From Prorocentrum cordatum (lineage: Eukaryota > Sar > Dinophyceae > Prorocentrales > Prorocentraceae), in the NCBI GenBank assembly GCA_963575745.1, contig CAUYUJ010013836.1, positions 335,488 through 399,487 on the forward strand: a DNA stretch of 64,000 nt, in the 5' to 3' direction. The notes beneath the pieces were generated by a model that saw only the letters and a program-made list of their open reading frames with translations, searched no databases and was not told the origin of the DNA. The translations under genes were made by a program, and so were the position numbers. Below, in pieces: positions 1 to 10,140 of the stretch (position 1 is the stretch's first letter; every line of letters begins with the position of its first letter).

Positions 1-290
1 CTCCTCCTCCTCCATCTCCCCCTCCCCCTCCTCTCCTCCCTCCTCTCCTCTTCCTCCTCCTTCGTCTCCACCTCCTCCGTCTTTTCCTCCTCCTCCTCCT
101 CCTCCTTCTCCTCCTCCCTTCTCCTCCTCCTCCTCCTCCTCCTCCTCCTCCTCCTCCTCCTCCTCCCTCCCCCCTCCTCCTGCTTCTCCTCCTCCTCCTC
201 CTCCTCCTCCTCCTCCTTCGTCTCCACCTCCTCCGTCTTCTCCTCCTCCTTCGCCTCCTCCTTCTCCTTCTCCTCCTCCCCTTTCGTTGC
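1..290. repeat. Pyrimidine-rich CTC/CCT microsatellite
   Basis: Imperfect (CTC)n with TTC and CGT interruptions. A segment with CTTCGTCTCCACCTCC is repeated around 57-85 and 216-245, so the array also carries a longer internal duplication. It is cut by the window start. No gene. Confidence 0.9.
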
Positions 291-724
291 CGCGCCCGAC
301 GTCGGTTTGCGTGCCGTGCCGCTGCCGTTCTGCGCGCCGTGCTCGGCGCCGCGCAGAGCCCTGGAGAGCGCCGCCGAGCTGTGCCGTGCTCCGCGCTCTG
401 CCCCGCCTGGCGCCCTGCTGCGAGCCATGCCGCGGCCGCGCTGTGGCTGCCGCCCGCGTCCGGGGCGGGGCAGCAAGTGCTTGGACTTTCGCCATGAAAT
501 CGGCGACGTCACTAAGTCAAAAACCAGCCGCCCGATCCCAAAAGCGCCGGCCACCCAAGGGCCCTGGATTCGGCGGGCGGAATCGGGAGGGGCGATCTCG
601 GGGTAGAGTTTTTATCCGAGGCTCTCGCCATTCACGACCTTCACCCCAATTCCGCCTGCCGCTTCCCGGGTCCTCGGGTGGCGGGCGTTTTTGGGATCGG
701 GCGCTGTTTTCTGTTAGTCGCAGC
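291..724. other. GC-rich stretch, no gene recognised
   Basis: GC-rich sequence with overlapping open frames in two phases (about 190 and 100 codons) that look compositional: Arg, Ala and Cys rich, with no motif. I see no domain, splice pattern or RNA gene. Confidence 0.5.
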
Positions 725-896
725 GGGGAAGTGAGAAGGAGAAGGCCTTCTCAGAAGGCTCTGAAGTCCCGGGACCTTCTGAGAAGTTTCCTGAGCCTTC
801 ACCAGGGACGCAGAAGAAGAACCTCTCAGAAGGCCGCGGAGGGCTTCTGAGAAGCCCCGCCGCCTTCTGAGAGGGCCTTCTCATTCTCACTTCCCC
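725..896. repeat. Hairpin (foldback) element
   Basis: The first 35 bases (725-759) are an inverted copy of the last 35 (862-896), with about two mismatches. Between them the motif CCTTCTCAGAAGG and its complement recur, including the perfect short palindrome GGCTTCTGAGAAGCC at 842-856. The whole segment could fold into a branched hairpin. It may be a foldback transposon or a MITE-like element. No target duplication was identified. Confidence 0.65.
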
Positions 897-1465
897 CCCT
901 CGCTCGCCGCCGATAAAAGGAGGCGGTCGCAACCCTTCCAGACGAGCAGTTCTGGACCCCCCCCAGACCAGCCACGAGAGGGCGGTCTTAGGCCCAGACC
1001 CCCCGGAGCCCTCCGAGACAGCCCGAGTCAGAGACCCCCTCCCTCATCAGACCACCCCCTCTTTTATCGCGAACTCCTGGGCGCCGGCAACCTCAGCAGC
1101 AGAGGCGGGCAGGCCGCGTCCTGTCGGGTGCTGTGGCTCGCGCCTGCAGCGTGCCATCCTGTTGTGCTCACCGCTCTCCGCGCCCTGGCGGGCGCTTGGT
1201 GTTGCGCGCTTGCAGCGTACTTTTCCCGCCCTCCCTTCCCCGTGCGTCTGTCGCTCGGGGGAACGAGCTGCAGCAGTGGCTCCGCTCGCCCGGGCTGACG
1301 CGCCACTGCGTCTTGCCCATGGTCGGCGCGACGACGCGCGGGACGACGACGCGAGGGCCAGGCAGAGTCCTCCCCCTCCTCTCCTCCCTTTCCTCCGTCC
1401 GTCCGTTGGTCCGTCCGCCCGTCCCTCCTCCTTCTCCTCCTCCTCTGCCTTGGCGCGTGTTCTGA
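897..1465. other. GC-rich stretch, no gene recognised
   Basis: GC-rich DNA, pyrimidine-rich towards 1370-1450. The open frames here (up to 163 codons) are Arg/Ala rich and unrecognisable, and I attribute them to base composition. Confidence 0.45.
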
Positions 1466-1479
1466 GGGTCATGGAGTTG

Positions 1480-1684
1480 ATTGCATGCCTCAAGATCAAA
1501 GTCAGTAAGTGCACGGTGGTCCCCCTCTTCGGCCCCATCTCGGATTAGACGATTTCTGAAGTTCGACGCATGTATGCTGTACTTAGGTCTTTATCTAGGA
1601 CCCACTGCGACCACTGAGCGATGTTGGCGAGTACCCCTAGCTAAAGTGCGCTGGCCCCCTTCCTGTCACCAATTACGGTTGTGA
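1480..1684 (+). pseudogene. LINE A reverse transcriptase, C-terminal remnant (frameshifted)
   Basis: Two short pieces in different frames resemble the segment after the catalytic YVDD box of LINE reverse transcriptases. At 1486-1545 the frame reads SKCTVVPLF and then hits a stop. At 1590-1660 another frame reads YLGLYLGPTATTERCW followed by PLAKVRW, the typical 'yLG..lGP..t...W..pl.K..r' region. A third frame takes over by 1641 and runs into the downstream ORF. At least two frame changes therefore separate RT from the RNase H part. The polymerase palm itself is missing. Confidence 0.7.
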
Positions 1685-3755
1685 AGTCTACGGGATTTCG
1701 CCCTCTGAGCTGGTCAGTCTTAGGCGCAGTCTGGGGCGCGTTATGAAGCCGTCTGCGGGGGGGCGTTCCTTGAGGACCCTCCTGATTCTGGAAAATGACC
1801 CGACTTGGCTCACCCAGGTTGCCTGTGTGTGCAGATGGCATCGAGAGCTCTGGAGTGCGGCTAACAACCTTCACCCCGCGGCCCTCCCCATCCCCCATCT
1901 GAGAAGATGTTGGGAAAGTGTGTTTTCCAAACCTGTCAAGTCGTGGCGTTCGGTCTCGGGACCCCTCTCGGCGATTCGGCTCACGTTATCCCGCCTGGGT
2001 TGGAATATGCCCAGCTTTAACCGTCTCATCGATGATCTTGGAAATTGTCATGAGCTTTTGTTTACGTCCCCGTCCCTCCTCAGGTCACATTTGAGGTCGG
2101 CTGTGCTCAGGACTTTGGAGAGAGAGCTCGGCGCGAAGCACGGCTTCGGGCACCGCCTCTCCTTCGATGTTGTCTCGTCCTACCTCGCCTCTTCCAAGTA
2201 CACCCCTCTTCAGAAAGGCACCTTAAGAGCATGTGCGACTGGAGCCATATGGACTCGGTTATCTGCAAGAGCGAAGGGTTATCAGTTCCCCAGTGAATGT
2301 GAGTTGTGCGGCGCCGCCTCGGACTCTTTGTTTCACCGAATCTGGAGGTGCCCACATCTGGATTGCTTCCGTCGAGAGCTGGTCAAAGAACATTTGGTGG
2401 ACAATGTAGTTGACTATGTTAGTACCTCCTCCCACCTCTTCACGGTCATTCATGGAGCTTTCCCTCACCCGGGTGATTATCTTCCACCTCCTGTTCAAAT
2501 GGATGAAGATACGATGCGCATCATGTGGCTAACCGACCCTCCCCAGCCAGAAAATATAGGTGGTTCAGTTTTTGTAGACGGCTCGTGTATGCGTCGCGTG
2601 GTCAGAGAAACTTCCAGGGCTTCGTGGTCCGTGTTTGTTTATTCTCCGTCCAAGGAGCCGCTCTGTCAAGTTTCGGGGCCCGTCTGGGCCCACATGCCCC
2701 AGACTCCCCAGGCTGGCGAATTTTGTGGGTATTTAGCCGCTTTTCAAATTTGTAACCAAGAGTTTCATTTAATTTCCGACTGCGAGAATGTAGTTAAGTC
2801 ACATTCCCTGGATAGGCTCGCTCAATTAGCTGACAAGAGAATGTATGCTGGCCATATCCAGCAAGCCAGGTCCTCTGGCAGCTTTAATCTTTGTACTAGG
2901 ACTTCGCACGTCAAAGCCCACCAGTCCTTGACCGACGAGTCGGCTTCTGAGGAGCTGTTGTTTTGGAGACGTGGTAACGACCAGGCCGATTCGGCTGCCA
3001 AACACGCTCTCTCTAGACACAAGGTCGACGATGAAGGTGAAGAAACGCTTGCGAAGCATGTGGAGTATGCTCGAGCGTTCTGTATTCTTGCCATGCACCT
3101 TCTGCCCCATTTTTCGCCCTTGCGAGATTTTGGCAATGTCGAATACATCAAACCTGTTCCCCCCGACAAGAATTGTGTCGATCCTCACTGTTGGGTCCAC
3201 ATTGGCAGATTCTGGCGTTGCACGCATTGCCTCAAAGTGCATCGGTGTCAGTGGCCCCAGAGACCTCCTCCCAGTAGGTGCCCTGGTGAAAGGGAGCTCG
3301 TTTCTGAATTATCCCACAACAAACACCAGTGCCTTAGTTTCGCTTGCAGTGACGGGGCTGAACTTGTCATTTGCATTTCCTGTAAGTCCTACACGTCGCA
3401 CGGACGGATGAAAGGACTTAAATACTTGTGTGTTGGTCGTCCCACCAAAGCTGGTCTCAGGGCCTGGAGGTCGATTGCCAAGGGTAAGCATCCAAATCGG
3501 GCAGGCCTGTCCGTAGATTGCCCCCTCCGCTTCGGTGACCTCCCTCCTCCGCTCTCCTTGAGGCCTGCTCGAAAGCGCGCTAGCTCGTACTCGGACTCGG
3601 AAGAAGACGAGCGCAGGCGCGCTGTAGGTATTTCGTTGGCGGATACGGCCGAAGCCGCCACTCTCCACAGTGTGTCTCAGGCTCTGAGGGCGGAAGCTCC
3701 GATCCCTCCCGTCGTGCTCCCTCGCAGCCATCGTGCTTCGTCGGACTCGGATTAG
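1641..3755 (+). pseudogene. LINE A ORF2 C-terminal half: CCHC knuckle, RNase H, Cys-rich tail
   Basis: An open frame of about 705 codons. There is a Met at 1743, but the frame is open from 1641 (it reads CEVYGISPSELVSLRRSL), so that Met is internal rather than a real start. Counting from 1743, residues ~186-203 hold CELCG...H....C, the CCHC finger common after the thumb of algal LINEs. RNase H follows at ~270-425 with all four acidic residues visible: FVDGS, GEFCGYLAA, LISDCEN and GNDQADSAA. After that come Cys/His pairs (CWVHIGRFWRCTHC; VICISCKSY) and a basic Ser/Glu tail ending at a TAG at 3753-3755. RNase H would remove RNA from the cDNA hybrid during target-primed reverse transcription. 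The RNase H part looks intact; the ORF as a whole is disabled by upstream frameshifts and truncation. Confidence 0.85.
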
Positions 3756-4124
3756 ACTGCAGTTTGCTTCCCAGCCATCGGAGTCCCCGTCTGCCCTAAT
3801 TAGGGGATCAGCCCTTAACGCTCGTGCAGCTGCGGGGCTGCGCGAGCGCTCTCTTTCCTGCCGCCTGAATTAGGGGATCAGCCCTTAATCTCTCCTCGCG
3901 GTTCCTCACCGTGTTCAGCTGGTGAGGGGCCGCTCGAGGCGTGCCTTGAGGGTGCGGGGGGGGTGTAGCACATCCCCCGTCTGCCGCCCCCTGGCTTTCC
4001 CTGCTGCCTGCAACGCCTGGTGTCAGGGGGGTGGCGTGGAGGCTTCAACGCATCCCTCTCGCCTCCCCAGCCTTGCCAAGGGTACGCCCCACCAGTGGCA
4101 AGAAGCATTCAGGGGTTGAAATGG
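3756..4124 (+). other. LINE A 3' UTR with duplicated motif and stem-loop
   Basis: A 21-base motif beginning AATTAGGGGATCAGCCCTTA occurs twice (3798-3818 and 3868-3888). Right after the first copy lies a stem-loop at 3819-3848, with arms CGCTCGTGCAGC and GCTGCGCGAGCG (one mismatch). Such 3' UTR structure is where many LINE reverse transcriptases recognise their own RNA; that role is inference here. Confidence 0.6.

Positions 4125-4215
<91 letters not shown>
4125..4215 (+). repeat. Poly(A) tail of LINE A (91 A)
   Basis: An unbroken run of 91 A residues directly downstream of the LINE A 3' UTR. It marks the retrotransposon's 3' end and insertion by reverse transcription of a polyadenylated RNA. 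Confidence 0.95.
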
Positions 4216-4217
<2 letters not shown>

Positions 4218-5241
4218 CCCCCTGGGCATGGTCAGCAACGAAGCGATTCCTCAGCTAAAGATGTCGGGTGGCCCTGCGCTGCCGGCATGGCTTGCACACG
4301 CTGCTGCTGCTGCTGTCCTCTCCTCGGTTTCGACCACATTCGCAGATTTCCCGATCTGCCCCCACATGATGCGCATGCAAGCTCAACGATGGCAGATGGG
4401 GATTGACGACGAGCGCTTCGATGATGTTCCCCTTGAGGCTGTGGATCGTATTCGATTTTATCCTAGGTTCTGGGCCGCCCCTGCTCTCGTTGAACATCTC
4501 GATGGGGTTCTCAACCGGGCCAGCGATGAGTGGATCCTTACTGCGCGTGACGCAATTCGAGAGGAGCTAGGATGCGAAGGTCGACGCCCTCGTCCCCAGC
4601 GTGCTGCTGCCGCCGCTCTCACTCTTCGACTTGTGGAAGGAGGATCGTTGGGGTGTGCTATACGTCGTTTTCTTTCTTCTGTGCTTACTGGTTATGTACC
4701 CTTCTTTGATCTTATCCAGTGGGATGCTCTTCGGCAGCTGCTGCAACTTCTCCCTCAGAGTTGGGCGCTAGCGGCGGTTCGTGCTTGGAACAACGGCTGG
4801 CTAACATCGTCCAGAATTCTTCACCCTGGAGGGCTACTCAAATGTCGGTTCGGCTGCAGGTGCCCTGACATATTCTCACACTTTTTTGTTTTCCCTCGTC
4901 TTCTCCGTGATGTGGGCACTGGTCTTAAACGCGCTCTTTCTTCATGCCTCGCGACCCGTCTAGGACCGGTCCAGCCGAAAGTGGAGCACTTCGAAGCATT
5001 GTATGCATTTAACCTTGCCCTTGAACGCGGCGGGCTCTATCTGGAAGGACAGTTGCGTTCCATGGAGGCGGCTGCGATTCGCTCTCTCCGATTGGCCAAG
5101 CCTGCTGCCCTGAAGGGCTGGAAGCCCCCAGAAGCGATTGTAGTGACATGTCTGCGGCGTACCGTGTCATCTTCGACCTCGATTTACCCGAGCAATTCCA
5201 GCTCTGATTCTTCCGATGATAGCAAAATGACACAGAGTTGA
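4216..5241 (+). pseudogene. LINE B: fragment of a second LINE ORF2 C-terminus
   Basis: An open frame of about 337 codons ending with TGA at 5239-5241. It begins immediately after the LINE A poly(A), so the Met at 4228 is not a genuine initiator. Residues ~190-225 read RAWNNGWLTSSRILHPGG followed by CRFGC and DIFSHFFVFPRLL, which matches the zinc-knuckle region of algal LINEs (trp-rich segment, C.FGC......D...H...CP.L), but the final Cys has become Phe. No RNase H follows. The frame ends in a Ser/Asp-rich tail. The open frame is longer than expected for neutral decay, so this may be a different LINE lineage that naturally lacks RNase H. Confidence 0.65.
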
Positions 5242-5642
5242 TCCACCATGTCGGATTGCACAAAGATCGGTACCGTCGGCCCCGAGAAGATTGATTCCAT
5301 GTTCGACTGGTTCATCTCTGCCCGTGAGTACAGGTCGTTTACGCGGGGAAGAGCTTGCGCCGTTCGACACTCCTTTGCATGTCTCTCATCGTGCGTCCTC
5401 CCCTCGTCCTCGTTCCGCTCTGAACGCTGCCTGGGCTGCTTCTTGCTCTCTGAACTAGCGGCTCCGCTCGACGGTATGATGCCGCACATGATGGCGGACC
5501 TCAAGGTGGGACCGCTGCCGCCGCAACCGCTCCTTCGCGGGCCCTAGATGTGGGATCAGGACTCAGCCTTTGCGCTCGTCTCCTCCTTCTCCTCCTCCTC
5601 CTCCTCCTCTTCCTCCTATTCCCTAGCATAGGGAAGGAGGTT
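5242..5642. other. Probable LINE B trailer and CTC microsatellite
   Basis: No poly(A) or recognisable 3' end is visible for LINE B. A short (CTC/TCC)n run sits at about 5578-5618. Nothing else is recognised. Confidence 0.35.
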
Positions 5643-5806
5643 CGAGTTGAGGATCGACTACAGAAATTGATTTACCCCCAATTTGATCTTCTCGTCGGCT
5701 CTACCAAACAATACGTATAATGTTCGTAGATTTTCCGTTTTTCTCGTAGAGTCGATTGAACAATCAAATTCGGGATGAATCAATTCTGTAGTCGATCCTT
5801 TACTCG
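5643..5806. mobile_element. MITE, 164 bp, copy 1
   Basis: The ends are inverted repeats: GAGGATCGACTACAGAA near the left end and TTCTGTAGTCGATCCTTT near the right, extending to about 27 bases with three mismatches. The inside is AT-richer than its surroundings and non-coding. A sister element with the same ends and a shared internal GCGTATAATGTTYGTA-like stretch lies at 34286-34459. It has the hallmarks of a non-autonomous DNA transposon. No clean target duplication was seen. Confidence 0.8.
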
Positions 5807-6720
5807 AAAGGTTGAAGGTGCGCTCCTGGCGAGGCAGCGCTGCAAATACTAACATCGGGAGGGCGTTGGCCAGACCCCCGGGCCGAGCTTCGTCGCCCCC
5901 GGGCCGTCGGAGTCGGCGCTATGGGAGTTTGCCGCTCTCCGTCGGGCTTGCGGGCCTCGGAGGGGCTGGACACCCTGGCGTTCCCCGGCTCCGCCCCCGC
6001 CGCATGTGTTAGGTCTTGGATGTTCTGGATGTCGGCGTCGCCCAAACATACTAATGCTATGTGTGCGTCGCCCCCGCAAGGGCGACGCGCGCGCCAAGAA
6101 ATCCGATAGTGTCAGCTCCGTGGCTGGCGCTTCTAGCCATGCCGCTAGGGAAGCGATATATTACGACATGGGCGTGCTATATGGTCGGGTCGGACGTCTG
6201 CCTCCAAGGAAGACGCACAGTGTAAGTCTGTCCTTCTGCGTCCCATGGATGCCTTGATGCCCTGACGTCGAGTGTGTACTTCCCCGCGCGCATGTGCTTC
6301 GGACCCCACGCGCCGCGGGTGGCCCCTTGGGGTGCCGGTCGGGTCGAAAAGATCGAGAGGGTCTGCTCTGGAGGAGCCGCGCCTCCTTGTTCTCAGGAGC
6401 GAAAAATAGTGCACGTACATGAATCCACGTTGGTTTCGGGAGTACGCATTGCCTGAACGTTTGTATCGCGCGGCTGGTCTCGCGGACTGGAGGGCCATCT
6501 TCATGTGCGTGGTTGGGCGCGTACGTCCTTTGTGGGCTCTATTTTATCCCATCCCCTGTCCGTTCCCTCTCCTTGCTCTCCTGCCATTCCAACTGGCCAC
6601 CTTGTGTCCTTCTCTTCCTTCTCCCTTCCTCCTGCTCCTGACGTATCGGCCCCGTCCCCAGTGATAGTTTTTCCCTCCGGATCCAGGCCCCGAAGGCTGA
6701 GGCGAGTGAAAAATGTCTCG
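5807..6720. other. No gene recognised
   Basis: GC-rich sequence with several overlapping short open frames (60-120 codons) on both strands that do not resemble known proteins. Pyrimidine-rich near 6540-6660. Confidence 0.4.
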
Positions 6721-6727
6721 CCCGAAA

Positions 6728-7182
6728 TCTGAGGAGGAGGAGGAAAGAGGAGGAGGAGGAGGAGGAGGAGGAGGAGGAGCAGGAGGAGGAGGAGGAGCAG
6801 GAGGAGGAGGAGGAGAAAGGGGAGGGGGAGGAGGAGGAGGAGGAGGAGGAGGAGGAGGAGGAGGAGGAGGAAGGAGGAGAAGAACAGAAGGAGGAGGAGG
6901 AGGAAGAGGAGAAGGAGGAGGAGGAGGAGGAGGTTGCAGGAGGCGGAGGGGGAGGGGGGGAAGAGGAGGAGGAGGAGGTGCAGGAGGTGGAGGAGGAGGA
7001 AGAGGAGGAAGATGAGGAGTAGGAAGAGGAGGAGGAGGGGAAGGGATGAGGAGGAGGCGGAGGAGGAGGAGGAGGACGAGAAGGAGTTGGAGGAGGAGGA
7101 GGAGGAGGAGAAGGAGGAGGAGGAGGAGAAACAGGAGGAGGATAAGGAGGGAGGAGGAAGAGGAGGAGGAGGAGGAGGAGGA
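6728..7182. repeat. GGA/AGG microsatellite
   Basis: Imperfect (GGA)n with AAG, GCA and GAAG interruptions. Frames on both strands stay open (Gly/Glu/Arg on +, Ser/Pro/Leu on -), which explains the long open frames; they are not genes. It directly precedes the composite repeat at 7190. Confidence 0.95.
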
Positions 7183-7189
7183 CCAGTGG

Positions 7190-7975
7190 AGACCCAAGAC
7201 TCAACAACGATGTTGGAATATGCCCTTCCTCCAAGCTCGTTCTTCATAGGGTGCAGACAAGGATGTATTACCAATGAGGGAAGGGCCCCGCTGGTAGGCC
7301 ACCGTTTGAAGATCTTAGAGCGTGCCAAAACACCATTCCTGGGACTTCAACAACACCGCGAATCAACGTAATTATTTCGCCTTGGCAGTCCTAAACCGCT
7401 CCGAAACGTTATTATTGGAACGTTCGCCATGGGAATCCGCGAAACTTTTGTGTTTTTTTTTCGAATGTGCGCGGCGCGAGGGCGAGAGCCACATTTTGAA
7501 AAGGAACCGCCGTCAATCAGTGAAGCTCCTGCAAATTTTGAAGACTCACGTGCGCGGCGCTAAGTCGAGAACCATATTTTGAAAACGACCCGCCCTCAAT
7601 CCGTGAAGGTTGCACAGTTTTTGAAACGAATGTGCGCGGCGCTGAGGCGATAACCGCATTTTGAAACGTTCCGCCCTCAGTCTGTGAAGTGCTTGCAACT
7701 CCCAATAATGATTCGCGCGGCGCTAAGGCGATAGCCACATTTTGAAAACGGCCCTCCCTCAATCCGAGACGCTCGTGCAATTTTTCAGACTCATGTGCGC
7801 GGCGCTGCGGCGAGAGCCACATTTTGAAAACGACCCGCCCTGCATCTGTGACGCGGATGCCATTTTGTAAGCTTCAGGTTCATCAAGTGATAGAAGCGGT
7901 GGAAATTTCAGGCGAAGCGCCCGGTCCGCCCTTTCGACCAGCCTTGGGGTGCGACCGGGAGGAGTTATTTATCAG
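7190..7975 (+). repeat. Composite repeat R, copy 1
   Basis: Begins with a conserved head (CAACGATGTTGGA, CCTTCCTCCAAGCTCGTTC, TTCATAGG at 7205-7250). Next come degenerate ~70-base units (GTGCCAAAACACCATTCCTGG-like), then ~82-base units built on AATGTGCGCGGCGCTAAGG, GAGAGCCACATTTTGAAAA and CCGCCCTCAATCCGTGAAG. It ends with a GGGTGCGACCGGGAGGAG and TTATTTATCAGGA tail. Related copies at 40140, 43750 and 63553 share the same order and orientation, each with GGA repeats alongside. No coding capacity is evident. Confidence 0.85.
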
Positions 7976-7983
7976 GAGCAGGG

Positions 7984-8124
7984 GTGGTAGTGAAGGAGGA
8001 GGAGGAAGAGGAGGAGGAGGAGCAGGAGCAGGAGGAGGAGGAGGAGGAGGAGGAGGAGGAGGAGGAGGAGGAGAGGAGGAGGAGGAGGAGGAGGAGGAGG
8101 AGGAGGAGGAGGAGGAGGAGGAGG

Positions 8125-8125
<1 letters not shown>
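7984..8125. repeat. GGA microsatellite
   Basis: Near-pure (GGA)n following composite repeat R copy 1, grading directly into a CAG run. Confidence 0.95.

Positions 8126-8194
<69 letters not shown>
8126..8194. repeat. CAG/AGC microsatellite
   Basis: About 22 uninterrupted AGC units, which would read as Ser, Ala or Gln on the + strand depending on frame. There is no evidence that they are translated. Confidence 0.95.
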
Positions 8195-8195
<1 letters not shown>

Positions 8196-8395
8196 CGGAG
8201 GTGCCGCGTCGCGCCGGGATCCCCCAGGAGGCCCGCCTCTCGAGGCCAGCCCCGGCGCCCCGCCAGGAGCCTGGGACCCGCCGGCCGTGCACGGGGCCCT
8301 GGAGCTGCCACCGCTCGCGCCCGAGGCGCCCCTCCAGGTGGCTCCACGAGTGCTGGAGGGAGGGCAAGCTGGATCGCTCGCGCCATGTCTGACCT
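8195..8395 (+). other. GC3-rich, coding-like stretch of unknown nature
   Basis: One + frame is rich in G/C at third codon positions and reads Pro/Ala/Leu-rich (for example ALELPPLAPEAPLQVAP). It is flanked by CAG and CTC repeats and has no recognisable domain or splice framework. It could be a captured gene fragment or simply GC-rich sequence. Confidence 0.2.
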
Positions 8396-8560
8396 CCTCT
8401 TCCTCCTTCTCCTCCTCCTCCTCTCCTCCTCCTCGTCCTTCTTCCTCTCCTCCTCCTCCTCCTCCTCCTCCTCCTCCTCCTCCTCCTCCTCCTCCTCCTC
8501 CTCCCCCTCCCCCTTCCCCTCCCTCGCCTCCCCCTCCTCTTCTTCGCACCCGCTTCCTCC
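8396..8560. repeat. CTC/TCC microsatellite
   Basis: Imperfect (CTC)n, opposite in strand sense to the GGA run 270 bases upstream, so the pair could fold back on itself. Confidence 0.9.
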
Positions 8561-8877
8561 TCCCCTCCGCCTCGGCACGAGTTCTCCTCCCTCAGTCCCG
8601 CTCCCCCCTGCTGGAGGCCCTGCGCCTTCGAGAGGGCCTTCCCCTCCGAGGGCTACACCTAGTCGCCTCGACGCGACGCTTGCCGCCTCGACCTGGTCGC
8701 CTTGCCACCCATCCCCTCCCATTGCGCTGATTTTTCTTTGTCCGCCGACGCAACATCACGGCGGACTTCGACCCCCCAAGAGGACCCCCTCGTGTCATGC
8801 GCAATCATTCGAGGGGAAGAGAGGGGAAGGGGACGGTAGGGAAAAGGCGAACGAGAGAGGCGAAGGGGCGAGCCAAG
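8561..8877. other. No gene recognised
   Basis: GC-rich sequence leading into the dispersed repeat at 8878. No motif, RNA or domain was seen. Confidence 0.35.
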
Positions 8878-8965
8878 ATTAGAGTGAGGGGGCTGAACCG
8901 AACGGTCATTCACTGTCCCTGGATGCGTGGCTGAAGCGGAATTCCGCGATGCGGATTCTAGTTGT
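8878..8965 (+). repeat. Dispersed repeat D, copy 1
   Basis: About 87 bases (starting AGAGTGAGGGGGCTGAACCG, containing GGTCATTCACTGTCCCTGG and ending GGAATTCCGCGATGCGG) recur with about four differences at 14302-14388, at the start of intron 1. Both copies lead straight into TTG repeats. Confidence 0.85.
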
Positions 8966-9028
8966 TATTATTATTTGTTGTTGTGGTTGTGGTTGTGGTT
9001 GTGGTTGTGGTTGTGGTTGTGGTTGTGG

Positions 9029-9072
<44 letters not shown>

Positions 9073-9108
9073 ATTGCTGCTGCTGCTGCTGCTGCTTTTG
9101 TTGTTGTT
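8966..9108. repeat. TTG and GTTGTG microsatellite
   Basis: (GTTGTG)n passes into (GTT)n and then a short CTG run. It follows dispersed repeat D, as in copy 2. Confidence 0.95.
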
Positions 9109-10140
9109 CTCTCATTTCTGAAGAATAATTATTGTTGATCCCCCCCGTCCTGTGCACATTGTTTTTTTCGATTGAAGTGCCCTTCGGGGCTCGCACCCTA
9201 TCTTTTATCAGGGAAAGTCTTGAGGGTCAAACTGCGTTGTTGGCCCCCGGTTTACAACAACAACAACAATGGCTACCGTCTGATACTTCCTCACAATTTA
9301 TTGAAGAATCGCGCTCTCGCTTGGGACTTCCCTGCAATTTACCACCGCATCGCGGCTCCCGCTTGATAACTCTTGAAAAATTATTGAAGAATCGCACTCT
9401 CGCTTGTTCAGTTTTTCGCATTCCGCCCACTCCTCCCCAGGCCACCCCATCCCACCCCAGCAATCTCCACCCCTTTCCGCTCGTATTCCGCATTTCTCCC
9501 AAGTTATTCCCAGTCCCTCCTCCAGATTCCTCTGTGCGCCCCCCGCTCCTCCGCACTCCTCCTGGTTCCTTTTCTCCACTCCTTGCCGCTCCCCCTCCTG
9601 AGACCCTGCTCTTGTCCACTCCATCCCATACCGCGCCACATCCCCGCGCTCCTCTCGACACGGTTGCAGTTCTCACTATCCTTCCGCTCCACTCTCCCAA
9701 CATCCCGCTTCTCAGGGTTCCATGACATTTGTTTCTGACACCAGTTCGCAGCTGTACGTCCCCCCGTGGGGGTATCCACGATATGTTCTTTCAGTGGGGT
9801 GGTACGTGGCGCTGTTTATGGCGCGACCCATGGCGAAACTTATTGTTAACCTGTGTTGGAGTGGCTGGCGCAAGCCGTTGCGCAAGCTGAATCGCCACTC
9901 GCAGCGCGATCATCGTCCTCCCTCCTTTTTGCCCCTCCCTTCCCTTCCTCCGATCCCTTCGTCCTCACTATCCCCCATTATCTGTTACCCTTCGTTTTCA
10001 AGGGCGTCGCCAACCGCACGTGGCAGGGGATGAATATACCCCCCCAAAGGGGGTACGATCGAAGACGAAGAGGGCGGGTATCCAGGGTTCTGAATATGCA
10101 TATTGGATGACACGCGAGCAGATAAGAACGAGCAGTCTTA
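9109..10140. other. No gene recognised; short direct repeats
   Basis: Unique-looking sequence. ATTGAAGAATCGC and CTCTCGCTTG occur twice (9300-9330 and 9385-9410). A CAACAACAACAA run lies near 9255. Pyrimidine-rich 9420-9700. The - strand frames here are Gly/Arg-rich and not convincing. Confidence 0.4.

Larger units (their letters stand above)
1466..4215 (+). mobile_element. LINE A: 5'-truncated non-LTR retrotransposon with poly(A) tail
   Basis: The 3' part of a LINE. It contains the end of the reverse transcriptase in broken frames (1480-1680), an open frame with a CCHC zinc knuckle, RNase H and a C-terminal Cys-rich domain (to 3755), a 3' UTR of about 370 bases, and a pure A run at 4125-4215. 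The 5' border is approximate: the first RT-like codons are near 1486. No target-site duplication was found next to the tail. The long uninterrupted A run suggests a fairly recent insertion, although the coding part is already frameshifted. Confidence 0.85.

Noticed and set aside
58-1548. Genes on the frames at 287-850 and 1047-1548
   Set aside because: Overlapping Arg/Ala/Cys-rich frames on both strands of GC-rich DNA; no motif or codon signal.
6500-7330. 275-, 231- and 217-codon - strand frames and + strand Gly/Arg frames
   Set aside because: Created by the (GGA)n array; several frames on both strands are open over the same bases.
7824-8882. 352-codon + frame and 279-codon - frame
   Set aside because: Run through GGA, CAG and CTC tracts. 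Only the short GC-rich middle (8195-8395) is noted, with low confidence.
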